From Nageia nagi (Eukaryota > Pinophyta), in assembly GCA_050084985.1 (NCBI GenBank), contig JBITNC010000001.1:103292001-103356000 (forward strand): a stretch of 64,000 nt of DNA, in the 5' to 3' direction. This document shows positions 46,945 through 56,915 of this stretch, one piece after another. Below the pieces are notes generated by a model. The model was given only the letters and a program-made list of their open reading frames with translations, ran no database searches and had not been told where the DNA came from. A program made the translations under genes and the position numbers. The stretch's first letter is position 1, and every line of letters begins with the position of its first letter.

Positions 46945-48657
46945 AATTGAATTATAGAGATATTCAGTACAAAGAATCAAAAGAGAATATGGACTACTGA
47001 AAGAAGAAATGAAAGTACTAGTGAAAAGACTAGTAAAGAAAACTTTGGGGCCAAATGGGTAAGTATCAATACATTTTAAATTATTAACATACTATCAATA
47101 TTATTTATTTGATGGTATTCATTTTTTAAGGCATGTAACTTTCTTTTAACTTTTTGCAATTTGAAACCTTTAAAAAATTTATACTAGAAGGTGTAAGGTG
47201 TTTTCCACCTTATGCATGAAAGTTGTTAGCAAAAACCATTGACAATGATGATGATGTTGATGAGGATATCATTCAAAAGGGTCCAGCCACTCCAACCATT
47301 TCAATTTTAAATTTGAATTGTTACTTTCCAATAAATTATTAAAAAAATATTGTATTAATTATTTTATTAATATCATAATGTATCTAATATATCTTATTAA
47401 ATAAATAAATAACTACTATATCAATAAATCAACCTTCATGATATGTCACTTGTAGTGGATCATGAGGAATTGAGATTAAAGTGAAACCCGATGGTGAAGT
47501 TCTTTTTGATGAATTCAGTAAAAGTCGATGCCCTAAAAAAATACAATTTTTATATATAGTTTTACACTCTATTAGTTTACTAACATTTGAAATGGTTATT
47601 ACTCAAGGATCCTATTTGCTAATGCAATCAAGAATGTTACTTGTACTGAATTTTAGAAGACATTGGATAAACTATGGAGAAATCAAAGTGAGCAGGGTAT
47701 ATAACTTTAATTATAGTTTATTACTAATAATGTTTTACCTTGTATACTTATATGTCAAAAAATTGAAACTAATTTTTTATTATTGTGTACCTACAATAAA
47801 AAATAGATTGATCCTCCAACATCAAGGGCAATTTAGAGACAAATGAAGCATGAAATGAGCACTAAATTATATGGTTGTAAGCATCAAGAGGAAAAGGTAT
47901 AAGTTGATGCAAGGGATTGAAAAAGTTCCACCTAAGAAATGTTCTATTGCAAAAATAAAAGCCACTCTTTCCAAGGAAGTATACAAAAATTTGGTGAAGA
48001 GGGTAGTGGAAAAAGAAGAATTCCATACTAGGAGTCCCAAAGAAGGATCTCCATAAGAGCTCACATCTCGTTCTTGCTTCATAGCATCAAGTAAATTTAA
48101 GCTACACCATTTTGTAAGTGCAATAAAATAGATAATTTAAGTACTCTTTATGAGTATCATCCTAGCTTTTCATTTCAACATAAATATTTTAGTTTTCTTT
48201 CTACCTGAAAGCATGTAGCATGTCATTGTGTAAAACTCTTAAAGTTGGTTCCAACTACTTAATCTTACCACTAAACCACGCAATTAATTTTTTATAGGTG
48301 GAAACATATAACTATCATCCACCAAATGAATAATTGGCTTACAATGTCCACAAGGGATGGAATAAGTTTCAATGTTGTGTGAATAATGGAGTAAGTAATT
48401 ACTACTTTTTTAGCCAGACATTATTATTCATAATATTTGATCTTTTTATTTTAAATAACATTTTTTTGTATTATTTGCAAGCATTGATAGGATATGTTTG
48501 TAGTGATGATGGTACCCATGATGATGCTATTTCTCATGGTGCCCTTGATGTTGGTACCCATGTTGTTATTTGTCAACATGGTGATGATGATGATGATCTT
48601 AGTGATCAACATAATGATCACCTTAGATTTCCTAGTGGTGAGCCTAAGGCTGAATGA
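46945..48657 (+). pseudogene. Unidentified forward multi-exon gene-like remnant
   Basis: Exon-like blocks separated by AT-rich DNA with AG/GT borders. About 46,950-47,060 contains KNQKRIWTTERRNESTSEKT. About 47,460-47,560 contains KVKPDGEVLFDEFSKSRC. About 47,585-47,700 includes NVTCTEFQ and LDKLWRNQSEQG. 47,871-48,056 reads KCSIAKIKATLSKEVYKNLV and ends EEFHTRSPKEGSP. The last block near 48,480-48,657 encodes an acidic tail with consecutive Asp (HGDDDDDLSDQHNDH). I do not recognise a family. The DNA-binding accessory protein of a CACTA transposon is possible, because a CACTA-like end lies at 52.35 kb, but this is not shown. Confidence 0.35.
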
Positions 48658-48939
48658 GGATATGTACTTTGATGAAATTATGATGATATTTTTATACCAT
48701 GATAGTGACTTATGATATGGATATGATTAATATATTTTGATATTTTGATGATGAAAATGACTTATGATATTTTGATAATGATAATGATGTGGATGTGTTC
48801 AAAAATTATTGCTTTAAATATGTTGCATGTGATTTCAATGGTGTGTTTAGAATGTATGTTTTGTATAATATAATTAAATGTATTATATTCATCTCATTTA
48901 ATAATTTCATAGGCATCACAAGTATTATATTTGTAATAT

Positions 48940-49455
48940 ACCTTGCTGCCTTCATCTCATTTGGCAATTTCTCCAATTTTCCATATATATCTTGTGTTTG
49001 TGGGTCTAATTTGTTTTCTATGATAAAATAATGGATCTTTTTATCAATTTCAATATAACTACATCTCAGTATCTTATTGATTCCTCTATCTTTTGTTAAT
49101 GTCCTTACAATTTAAATATCATCCAACCTTCCCACTTCAACATGTATAATGATTCATCGTAAGAATAATGCAGTAAGTATTTACAACCCTCATCCACTAG
49201 ACCTACATGACTACATGTAAGTAGAACACCTACAAAGGTTATGCTATTAAGATTGGTTACCAAGTGCTTCATTAGAACAAAGAGATTAAGGGAATCCTTT
49301 CTATATGCATGAATTACATACCCTCTAATCATTGCATTCCATTAAACTATGTTTGCAACATGCATCTTATCAAACAATTCTCAAGCCTTATTTATTCTTC
49401 CACATTTTGCATACATATCTATCAAGGCAATCACAACTATAACATATATCCTATG
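48940..49455 (-). pseudogene. PPR protein gene fragment 2
   Basis: Reads ALIDMYAKCGRINKA, a stop, ELFDKMHVANIV, AMIRGYVIHAYRKDSLNLFV, TFVGVLLTCSHVGLVDEGCK (49,105-49,440). It then jumps, losing the middle of the E domain, into KDRGINKILRCSYIEIDKKI and a DPQTQDIYGKLEKLPNEMKA-like E+ end near 48,950-49,090. It follows fragment 3 without a gap on the reverse strand: the E+ end of fragment 3 runs straight into this fragment's first PPR repeat. This looks like a tandem or recombined arrangement. Confidence 0.75.
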
Positions 49456-50120
49456 TTTATAGGTGTGATTTATATCCTACAATAAATAATATATTATGTT
49501 GTCAACTTCAGCCCAAATACATCTAGGTATCTTCTCGGTTCCTCTATCTTTCAGCAATTTCCTTACTCTTTGAACATCATCCCAGTTGGCCACTTCAGCA
49601 TAAATATTTGAAAGAAGAATATAAGATGGAGCATGTTTAGGATCCAACAAAAAGGCTTGTTACCACAAATTCTCCTATTCCTACATTCTTATGTGATCTA
49701 CAAGCACCACAGCAAACACATCCACACTTCCAATTTAGGTTTTATGGGCATCTTGAAAATGAAGTTCAAAGCTTCCTCAAAATATCCAATTCAACCAAGA
49801 AGGTCAATAATGCATGTATAATGATTCATCCTAGGAGTAATTTAGTAATATTAACTCATGTTATTAAAGTATTTACAACCCTTATCTACCAAACCTACAT
49901 GGTTTCATGTAAGTAAAACACATACAAAGGTTTTGATGTTAGGGTTGGTTCCCATGTGCTTCATTAGATCAAAGAGTTTAAGGGCATCCTTGCTATATCC
50001 ATGCATTGCATATCCTCCTATCATTATATATCTAGAATAATCTCCCATTATGGCACATGCTAGAATAATGTTGGAAAAGGGTACAAAGCCTAGCTTTACA
50101 CCTAATAATTGCATATTATG
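49456..50120 (-). pseudogene. PPR protein gene fragment 3
   Basis: Begins with GVKLGFVPFSNIILACAIMG and IGGYAMHGYSKDALKLFDLM (50,114-49,905), followed by NHVGLVDKGCKYFNNMS. The E motif is clear: HYTCIIDLLG, EALNFIFKMPIKPKLEVWMC (about 49,680-49,800). The E+ part has YILLSNIYAEVANWDDVQRV, RKLLKDRGTEKIPRCIWAEV (about 49,500-49,600). The set of repeats ending in E/E+ is the C-terminal third of a PLS-class PPR protein, with frameshifts between the blocks. It would act on organelle RNA if intact. Confidence 0.8.
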
Positions 50121-51204
50121 GAGGTAGTAGGGTATATTCCAAATAAAATATCAGGGTTGTATGATGTGGAGGTTGAAAATAAAGAATTACATCTTTTCCA
50201 GCATAGTGAAAAGTTCACAATTACATTCAAATTATTAATGAATCCCCTTGGAACCATTCTTAGAATTATGAAGAACCTTTGAGAAAGAAATAACTTCCAT
50301 ATTGTAATCACATTTATCTACAAGATTGTTGGAAGGGACATTGTTAGTGTTTTTCCTAGTGGCTAATCAGCTCTTACAAACAAAAAATTAGGATTTTATG
50401 ATTTTCAAATTGTCTAATATTTGGACCTCCATAAGGGGTTCCATTCACCCTAAAATTACATGCAAGTATTAATTTTATATATCCATTCACCAAAAAATCA
50501 ATATATGGTATGCATATGGTATGTATCCACTTATGCCTTTTATTTCAAAGGCTATATTTTCACCCAAATTTTGAAATTGATTTGTCTTTGTTTCTACAAG
50601 TTTTTTTTTTTTGGGGCGATCCTTAGGAATAACCATGGACATTATTATGAGTGATATGAATTGATTCCATCATTTCAAACATGGAGAATATTCTTGTGGA
50701 GATAATTGGTGAATGCAAAGTAATGGAAGATCTAAAGAGTCTTGCATAATGACATGGTGCATGCTTTCAGGTAGAAATGAAACCATATTTCATTTCATTA
50801 TTTCAAAAAGTGTTGTTATTAAATATTTGTACTAATAGACATTATTTTTCATTACTGACATCATATTGTCAAGTGAATGTAACTAGAAATCTATATTAAT
50901 GGGGCATTTGTGAAAGCCTTAATTTGAATACTCTTAGTTGTACTTTGCTCTTGCCTTTATCATTAGATAAGAGATTACAAGTAACCTAGTACTTAGGTAT
51001 GAAGAGAGTATATTAACTCTTAATTGTACTTTGCTCTCACCTTTATCATTTTGTGCATTCATTTTGTTTATAATAATTCTATTATCTTGTAACTATGTTT
51101 ACATTGGCCATGTGGGACCAAATTTTATGTAGTAATTTATTTATAAGTTGATGCATATTTTGCACTATCTATGGATAAATATACCAAGAATGTTTTGGGT
51201 GGAA
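50121..51204. other. No gene recognised
   Basis: About 1.1 kb of AT-rich DNA between PPR fragments. A short T-run and G-run lie near 50,600. No LTR pair, tail or coding family is seen. Confidence 0.4.
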
Positions 51205-51480
51205 TTAGACTATATTTTGTATTTAAAGTATTTACAACCCTCATCGACCAAACCTACATGGCTACATGTAAGTGGAACACATACAAAGGCTATGTTATCA
51301 AGGTTGGTTACCAAGTGCTTTACTGAACCAAAGAGATTAAGGGAATCCTTGTTGTAGCCATGAATTATGTATCCTCTAATCATTGTAGTCCATGAAATTG
51401 TGTTTGCAACATGCATCTTATCAAATAATTCTCGAGCCTTGTCTATTCTTCCACATTTTGCATACATGTCTATCAAAGCA
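51205..51480 (-). pseudogene. PPR protein gene fragment 4
   Basis: One open stretch of 88 codons (51,476-51,210): MIDMYAKCGRIDKARELFDK, TISWTTMIRGYIIHGYNKDS, CSHVGLVDEGCKYF. It is the best preserved of the four fragments and closely similar to fragment 2. It holds about two repeats and stops where the E motif should begin. The start is not a true gene start; upstream repeats are missing. Confidence 0.8.
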
Positions 51481-51529
51481 TTAAAAATTACAACAATTGA
51501 TGAAAAACCATTTTCAACTACTCCTAACC

Positions 51530-51655
51530 TAAACTAACTAACTAAATAAATAATAATAAACTAAATAATAATATAAATAATATATAATATATAAATAAAT
51601 TAAAAAATAAATAAATTAATCATTAATTAAAAATATGTAAACCAAAGTAAATAAT
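51530..51655. repeat. AT-rich simple repeat (AAT/AAAT units)
   Basis: Runs of TAAATAATAATA-like units with almost no G or C. Confidence 0.7.
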
Positions 51656-51699
51656 AATTTTTTTGAAATATTATTTCAATGCTATACTAGATGTTATAA

Positions 51700-52352
51700 A
51701 ATCTTCTAAATTTGATGCTATAGTACACATCAAATCCAATAACATCATGTTCTATAGAAGATAATATTATTGACAATGTATAGATGGAAAAGGATTCCAC
51801 TAATAAATCTATAAGATATGCTATAAGAGATAGAAAAGGATGCCACTAATGATGTCTATAAGAGACTCTATATATGGTGGGAAAGGATGCTAATAACAAC
51901 TTTATAAGATATTCTGCATGAGATGGTAAACAATGCTAATAATGAGGGTATAACAGATACTATATTAGATAAAATACTAGATTTTGTTTAAGATGCTATA
52001 TGAGATGGTATAGGATGCCACTTGTGATGCCATATTGTACACAAAATGATGCCTTACAAGACTCTATATGAGATGCACAATGAAACTACATGAGACTCTA
52101 TATGAAATGCAATATTAAACTCTAAGATATGTAATTAGGGATACAATAATTGACTCTATAATGGATGTTAAATGGTACCATTGAAGATGCCAAAAGGATG
52201 TCATGTGTATCTTTATGGATATCACCTAAATCGATGCTTGATACAACATGTCAATTAGCATCATATATAGCATCGACCCATAGAAAAAAAATAAAAAGTT
52301 ATAAAGGAAAATGAAACTCTCTCGATTGATATTCCCCTTTGTTGTAGTAGTG
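51700..52352 (-). mobile_element. CACTA-like transposon end with subterminal repeats
   Basis: On the reverse strand, starting beside the copia polypurine tract, the sequence is TGT then CACTACTACAACAAAGGGG, the form of a plant En/Spm (CACTA) terminus. Over the next 600 bases, short diverged motifs such as CATCTCATATAGAGTC and TATAGCATC recur every 20-50 bases, like CACTA subterminal transposase-binding repeats. The TGT before it could be a 3-bp target duplication. The opposite end (CACTACTAC on the forward strand) is not found to the left, so the element is truncated or the call is wrong. Confidence 0.5.
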
Positions 52353-52355
52353 ACA

Positions 52356-52367
52356 CTCCCCCTTAAT
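52356..52367 (-). other. Polypurine tract of copia C
   Basis: TAAGGGGGAG on the reverse strand followed by TGT, at the same position relative to the 3' block as in element B. Confidence 0.75.
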
Positions 52368-53100
52368 GCAATATTAGGGTAGAAAGAAGTGAAGAAAGAA
52401 AGAGAGCATAAGAGAGTTATCCTCCTTAAGAAATAGAAACAAATATGAGAACTTAACATTTTGAGAAGTAATATAATCTAGCTAAGGCTCAACTACATAA
52501 ACATTTAGAGAAATAGTTTACAATACATCAATCATTAACCATAATTAGTTTCAATGTATAAGTAGTATTCATTCAATAATATGTTGACATGATGAGCTTG
52601 AATACCTTAAGTAAGTAACCTACAATCTCTAGAAGAAACCTGCAAGATATAAGCAACTTATAAACAAGATTAGTTAGATGCATCATATATACATTCATAT
52701 CAACATAAGATAAATAAATCAAAGAATTCCATCCATAAACTAATCAAATGGTACACTATAAATCATCATAAAGATTAAAAGCAAACTTATAGTCATCTGA
52801 TGTATAAAACATGTGTTGATCATCATCAAGGCATATAATAAACACATGCACATACTAGTTCCTCACACATGGATAATTAAATAGTGCTCATAATAATCCA
52901 TTATATGCATAAAGTGTACAAACAATTTTATAACACATGGATAACTAAGCATAAAAATGTACACATAAGATGTAGAAAAGTATACAAATAAGCTCCTCAC
53001 ACATGGAGGACTAAGCATAAAAAGTACACACATAAGATCAACACTATACAAACAATAATCATCCTATGGGTGAAGGTGACATCATAAATAAGAATTCATC
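52368..53100 (-). repeat. 3' non-coding block of copia C with internal tandem repeats
   Basis: Homologous to 3,490-4,182 and 23,268-24,000. Three diverged units around the phrase (T/C)CCATGTGTGAGGA(G/A)CT lie between about 52,855 and 53,030, separated by ATGCTTAGT and TGTACA(C/T)TTT words, at spacings of roughly 60-75 bases. No sustained reading frame is seen. Confidence 0.7.
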
Positions 53101-53738
53101 AAGAATTCAATCTTTACTTTCCCTTGAGAGAAAATTTACCAACATAATAGACTCACAAATCAATGAAATTCAAGTTTAATGGATAATACTAAAGCTGCAG
53201 AATCCCATCTAGAACTTGCTCCTTGATGAAATATGTTTGGATTTCAACATGAATTATTCTTTAATGATAGAAAAACTTCTTATCTAAAGTAATGGTTGAT
53301 TAATTATTTAAATAAATCTGAATAGGATCATACTGTTCAAACCCAATTTCCTTCAAAATATTTCTCAACCAAATAGCATCTTAGGCTACAACTATCATAG
53401 CTCTATATTCTACCTTTATGGTGGATAAAGTGGTGGTAGGTTGCTTCTTAGAAGACCAAGAGATAATACCTTAAACATTGTTGAACACATAATCTGAAAA
53501 GGATTTCATGTCATCTTTGTAGCCTCCATAGTCATAAAATGAGAATCCTTAAAAGAAAAAAGAAAGGTAACTTGGTATATTTGAGAGCAAAATCCCTTAT
53601 ACCCATAATATACCTCAAGATCTTCTTAGCCATAGAGAGATGCTTAACATAAGGTTTTTCCATAAACCTTACCATCAAATTAACTTCATAAGAAATATTT
53701 TTTCAAGAGATATTTAGATAAATAATACTACCAATAAG
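53101..53738 (-). pseudogene. copia RNase H remnant (copy C)
   Basis: Read on the reverse strand: KKILRYIMGIRDFALKYTKL, then after frameshifts SWSSKKQPTTTLSTIKVEYR (family SWKSKKQ...STAEAEY), WLRNILKEIGF, and RIIHVEIQTYFIKEQVLDG. It is followed by the diverged end LKGK. Stops are mostly TAA or TAG within an otherwise aligned frame. Confidence 0.8.
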
Positions 53739-54640
53739 CTACCTATATGTTGTAGCATCTACCAACCGAGAGTTAGAGCCAATCTCTAACTTCATTCCAA
53801 GAAACATTGGGATATCCAAAGGCTTGCATTCTTTCATCCCAAACTTTTGTAGAATATTTAAGATGTATCTGTATTGACTAAGGTAACTATAATCCTTATA
53901 TTGATATACTTGTATACCAAAGTAGTAATGCAAGATACCAAGAAGAGTCATTTCATATTCTAACTTAAGCTTGGATATGAGCTCATTGATGATATCCATA
54001 TTATTACCTATAATCATAAGGTTATCAACATAGAGAAAGATCAATACCAAGTCTTTACCTTCATTGAGCACATAGAGATCTGAATCTATGTAGCATTTGG
54101 AGAATCCAATAGTTTTAAAGTATTATGAAATATTCTCATCCCAAGCTCTTGGTACTTGCTTAAGTCCATACAAATACTTCTTTAGCTTGCATACATGTGA
54201 TTCTTTTCTTGGAACAACAAATGCCTCATGTTGACTCATGTAAATCTCAACATCTAATCCAATATTGAGAAAAGCACTCTTCACATCAAGTTGGAATATC
54301 TTTCAACCTTGAGCTACTAAAATGCTAAGGATAAATCTAAGTGTAGACATCTTTGCAACTGGAGCAAAGGTTTCCTCATAACCAACTCCATATTTTTGAG
54401 TAAAACCTTTGGCCACCAACCTTGGCTTGTATTCTTCAATCTCACATTCTGAGTTGAACTTAACTTTGCAAACCCATTTATTTTCAATCACATTCCTTAT
54501 GGTTGGATATGAAACCAAGTCTCAAATTTTTTTTTCATAAGAGCTTCATATTCCACCATCATAGCATCCATCCAATAAGAATGTTTAGAAGCCTCCTTAA
54601 AGTTGGAAGGTTCATTGTGACCTTCAATATTGGTAACAAG
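53739..54640 (-). pseudogene. copia reverse transcriptase remnant (copy C)
   Basis: 54,518-54,303 reads NKWVCKVKFNSECEIEEYKP, RLVAKGFTQKYGVGYEETFA, PVAKMSTLRFILSILVAQG. Then come IFQLDVKSAFLN, CKLKKYLYGLKQVPRAW and 54,071-53,739 with LVLIFLYVDNLMIIG and HYYFGIQVYQYKDYSYL. The catalytic YVDD is YVDN, a different loss from copia A's YVYD. It is better preserved than A, with long open blocks. Confidence 0.9.
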
Positions 54641-54679
54641 AGATTTATGTAAAGTCATACTTCTATTTATTCTTTGAGT

Positions 54680-55700
54680 TGGATAATTTTTCTTTTATGG
54701 TGAATTTTTTGATATATGATCCAACCATTTATGCAATTTTAAAAGGTTTTCAAGAACTTCAGTTGAAGAAGAATCACCAAGATCTTCATTGAACTTAACA
54801 TCCCTTGAAATGAACACTATTTTTTTTAAAGGAGAGTAAATTCTATACCCTATTTGTTGGCTATCATATCCCATAAAGATGTATTTATCATATTTATCAT
54901 CTAACTTCTCCTTCTTTTTTGAAACTATGAAGGAAAAGGCTTCACAAGTGAAAATCCTTAGATGGGAGATGTTAGGTTTAATTGTTGTCCATACCTCATA
55001 AGGATTTTTTCCTCCAACTACTTTTGTGGGGCACCTATTCAAGGTGTAGATAGTTGTGCTCACTACTTCACCCCAAAGAAATTTATGAAGATTACCAAAC
55101 ATTCATCTATCCATCTCCATTATGGTCATGTTCTTTCTTTGTACAACAACATTTTACTGTGGAGTATAAGGGATTGTGAATTATCTTTTGATTATATGTC
55201 TTACACAAAAATCACATAACTCATTTTTAATGTACTTACCCCTACTATCTGATATTAGAATCTTAATTCTTATGTTGGTTTGATTTCTAACAAAGGCTTT
55301 GAACTCTTTGAATATCTCAAAGGTTTGATCTTTATGCTCAAGTAGATAACCAAAGGTCATTCTACTAAATTCATATATGAAGGTAATGACATAGGATACT
55401 TTATACTTAACTTGAAATAGACCCATCACATCTAAATGAATTATTTGGAGAATTTGAGTTGACTTTGTTGCCTTGTCCTTATCAAACTTTTTGCCTTTTC
55501 ATCTTTCCTAAGATGTAACTCTCACAAAGGTCAATGGTAGGTGAGATTGAAAGCAATCCCTCGATAAGATTTTGATTTTTCATGAGTTGAATGCTTTAGT
55601 AATTGATATGGCCTAACCTTTGATGCAAATGGTTCCCCTTAGAGCAAACATTTGTATCTAGGCACATATTTGTAGGCTCTTTTTCAACTATGTAGATATC
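54680..55700 (-). pseudogene. copia integrase remnant (copy C)
   Basis: The core is visible in 55,429-55,181 (FIYEFSRMTFGYLLEHKDQT, NIRIKILISDSRGKYIKNE), where the second catalytic Asp is kept. The third motif reads IPYTPQ, a TAA stop, NVVVQRKN, so Glu is Gln. The C-terminal part is 55,102-54,695 with TIYTLNRCPTKVVGGKNPYE, ISHLRIFTCEAFSFIVSKKK and YIFMGYDSQQIGYRIYSPLK. The pre-integrase zinc region is degraded near 55,500-55,700. Confidence 0.85.
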
Positions 55701-55748
55701 ATTTTTGAGAGAATCTTTTACCAAAGTAGCTAAACCCTTCTTTATACT

Positions 55749-56045
55749 CTAAAATTTAGAGGTAAATTCAAAGGAGTATACTTTTCTTGTCACTTGAATG
55801 ACTAAAATTAGATTCATTCTCAACTTAGGCACATAAAGCACATTCTCAATTATTTTACCATGTATTAAGGTGCTTCCAATTCCATGCACTTCAAGCACGG
55901 AGTTGTCACCAATCACAACCCTATCCTTCTTGTGTTTGTGAAAATTTTTAAACTTGTCTTTTTCAAAACACATATGGTTAATGCACCTTATATCTACTAT
56001 CCAATAATTGGAAAATAGTGAGACATGGGTAAAGGCCACAAACAT
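55749..56045 (-). pseudogene. copia protease remnant (copy C)
   Basis: NYWIVDIRCINHMC (family WIIDSGA): the catalytic Asp is kept but Ser-Gly is Ile-Arg. Then VVIGDNSVLEVHGIGSTLI, NVLYVPKLRMNLILV. It forms one open block overlapping the gag end in another frame (56,180-55,749). Confidence 0.75.
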
Positions 56046-56915
56046 AAGCACTTTTATTTTTTTTTCTTTCCATTTTTTTTTTAATTTCATTTTCCTCTTT
56101 ATTATTCTTGAAGAAATGAGACTCTTTATGGCCATAAATACCATAAAAGTTACAATTCCCATCAAACTTAGCCTTACCATTATAATTGTTTGATTTTACA
56201 TTACCCTCATGATGTTTGTTTCCACCTTTCCTACTATTCTTATAAGCATGAGAAAATATCTTATGATGCTTCTTTTTGAAGTGAGGCTTAGTTTCTCCTA
56301 ATGCAATATTATTATTTTTTATAATATATCCCAACACTTTCTTGTTGATGGTCTCTTCATGCTTTAAGAGGATCCTAGAGAGATTCTCCAAAGAGAAGGG
56401 GTCCTCTTTATCATCTAGCCTAGTCTCAATAATAGTCACAAAGTGACTAAATTTGGATGAGAAGATTTGAAGGATGATGAATACCATGAATTCTTCATTA
56501 CTTAAATTGCCATCATAACCAACAAGTTAGGTCCTAAGATCAATGATCTTGATCAAGAATATTGCAACTCTCTCATCCTCCCCTTTTTGAGTCTGTAGAA
56601 GTTAATGGAGGATGGTAAACCTTATTGAAAAGTTTAATCTAATATATTTGCTTGAGTTTATCCCAAGCTTCTTTTGTAGAAGTTGCATTTAATAGCATAA
56701 GAAATATCTCATAAAAAAACACAAAAAATCATCAAGGTAGCTAACTCATTCTTGTAGTTGTAAATCTCTAGGGCTCTTGCTTCCATTAGATCTACTTGAT
56801 CTTCACTAATATTTTTCCAAAGCTTATGATCTTAAATCTCTACTTTGATCCTAAATTCCCAAATTCCATAATTGGAACGATCAAGGATGTGCTTTGGCAC
56901 AAAAGATTCACCCAT
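55978..56915 (-). pseudogene. copia gag (copy C)
   Basis: The start codon at 56,915 begins MGESFVPKHILDRSNYGIWE, the N terminus of plant copia gag. LMEARALEIYNYKNELATLM follows, then a frameshifted middle and the open block 56,487-55,978, homologous to 16-462. The zinc knuckle reads CNFYGIYGHKESHF: first Cys kept, second Cys to Tyr, last Cys to Phe. Copia A has lost a different pair of ligands. A basic His/Lys/Asn-rich linker precedes the knuckle. Confidence 0.8.

Noticed and set aside
46945-52351. Complete CACTA transposon carrying PPR fragments
   Set aside because: Only one terminus is visible; no matching CACTACTAC end and no transposase with recognisable motifs were found to the left. 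Kept only as a hypothesis.
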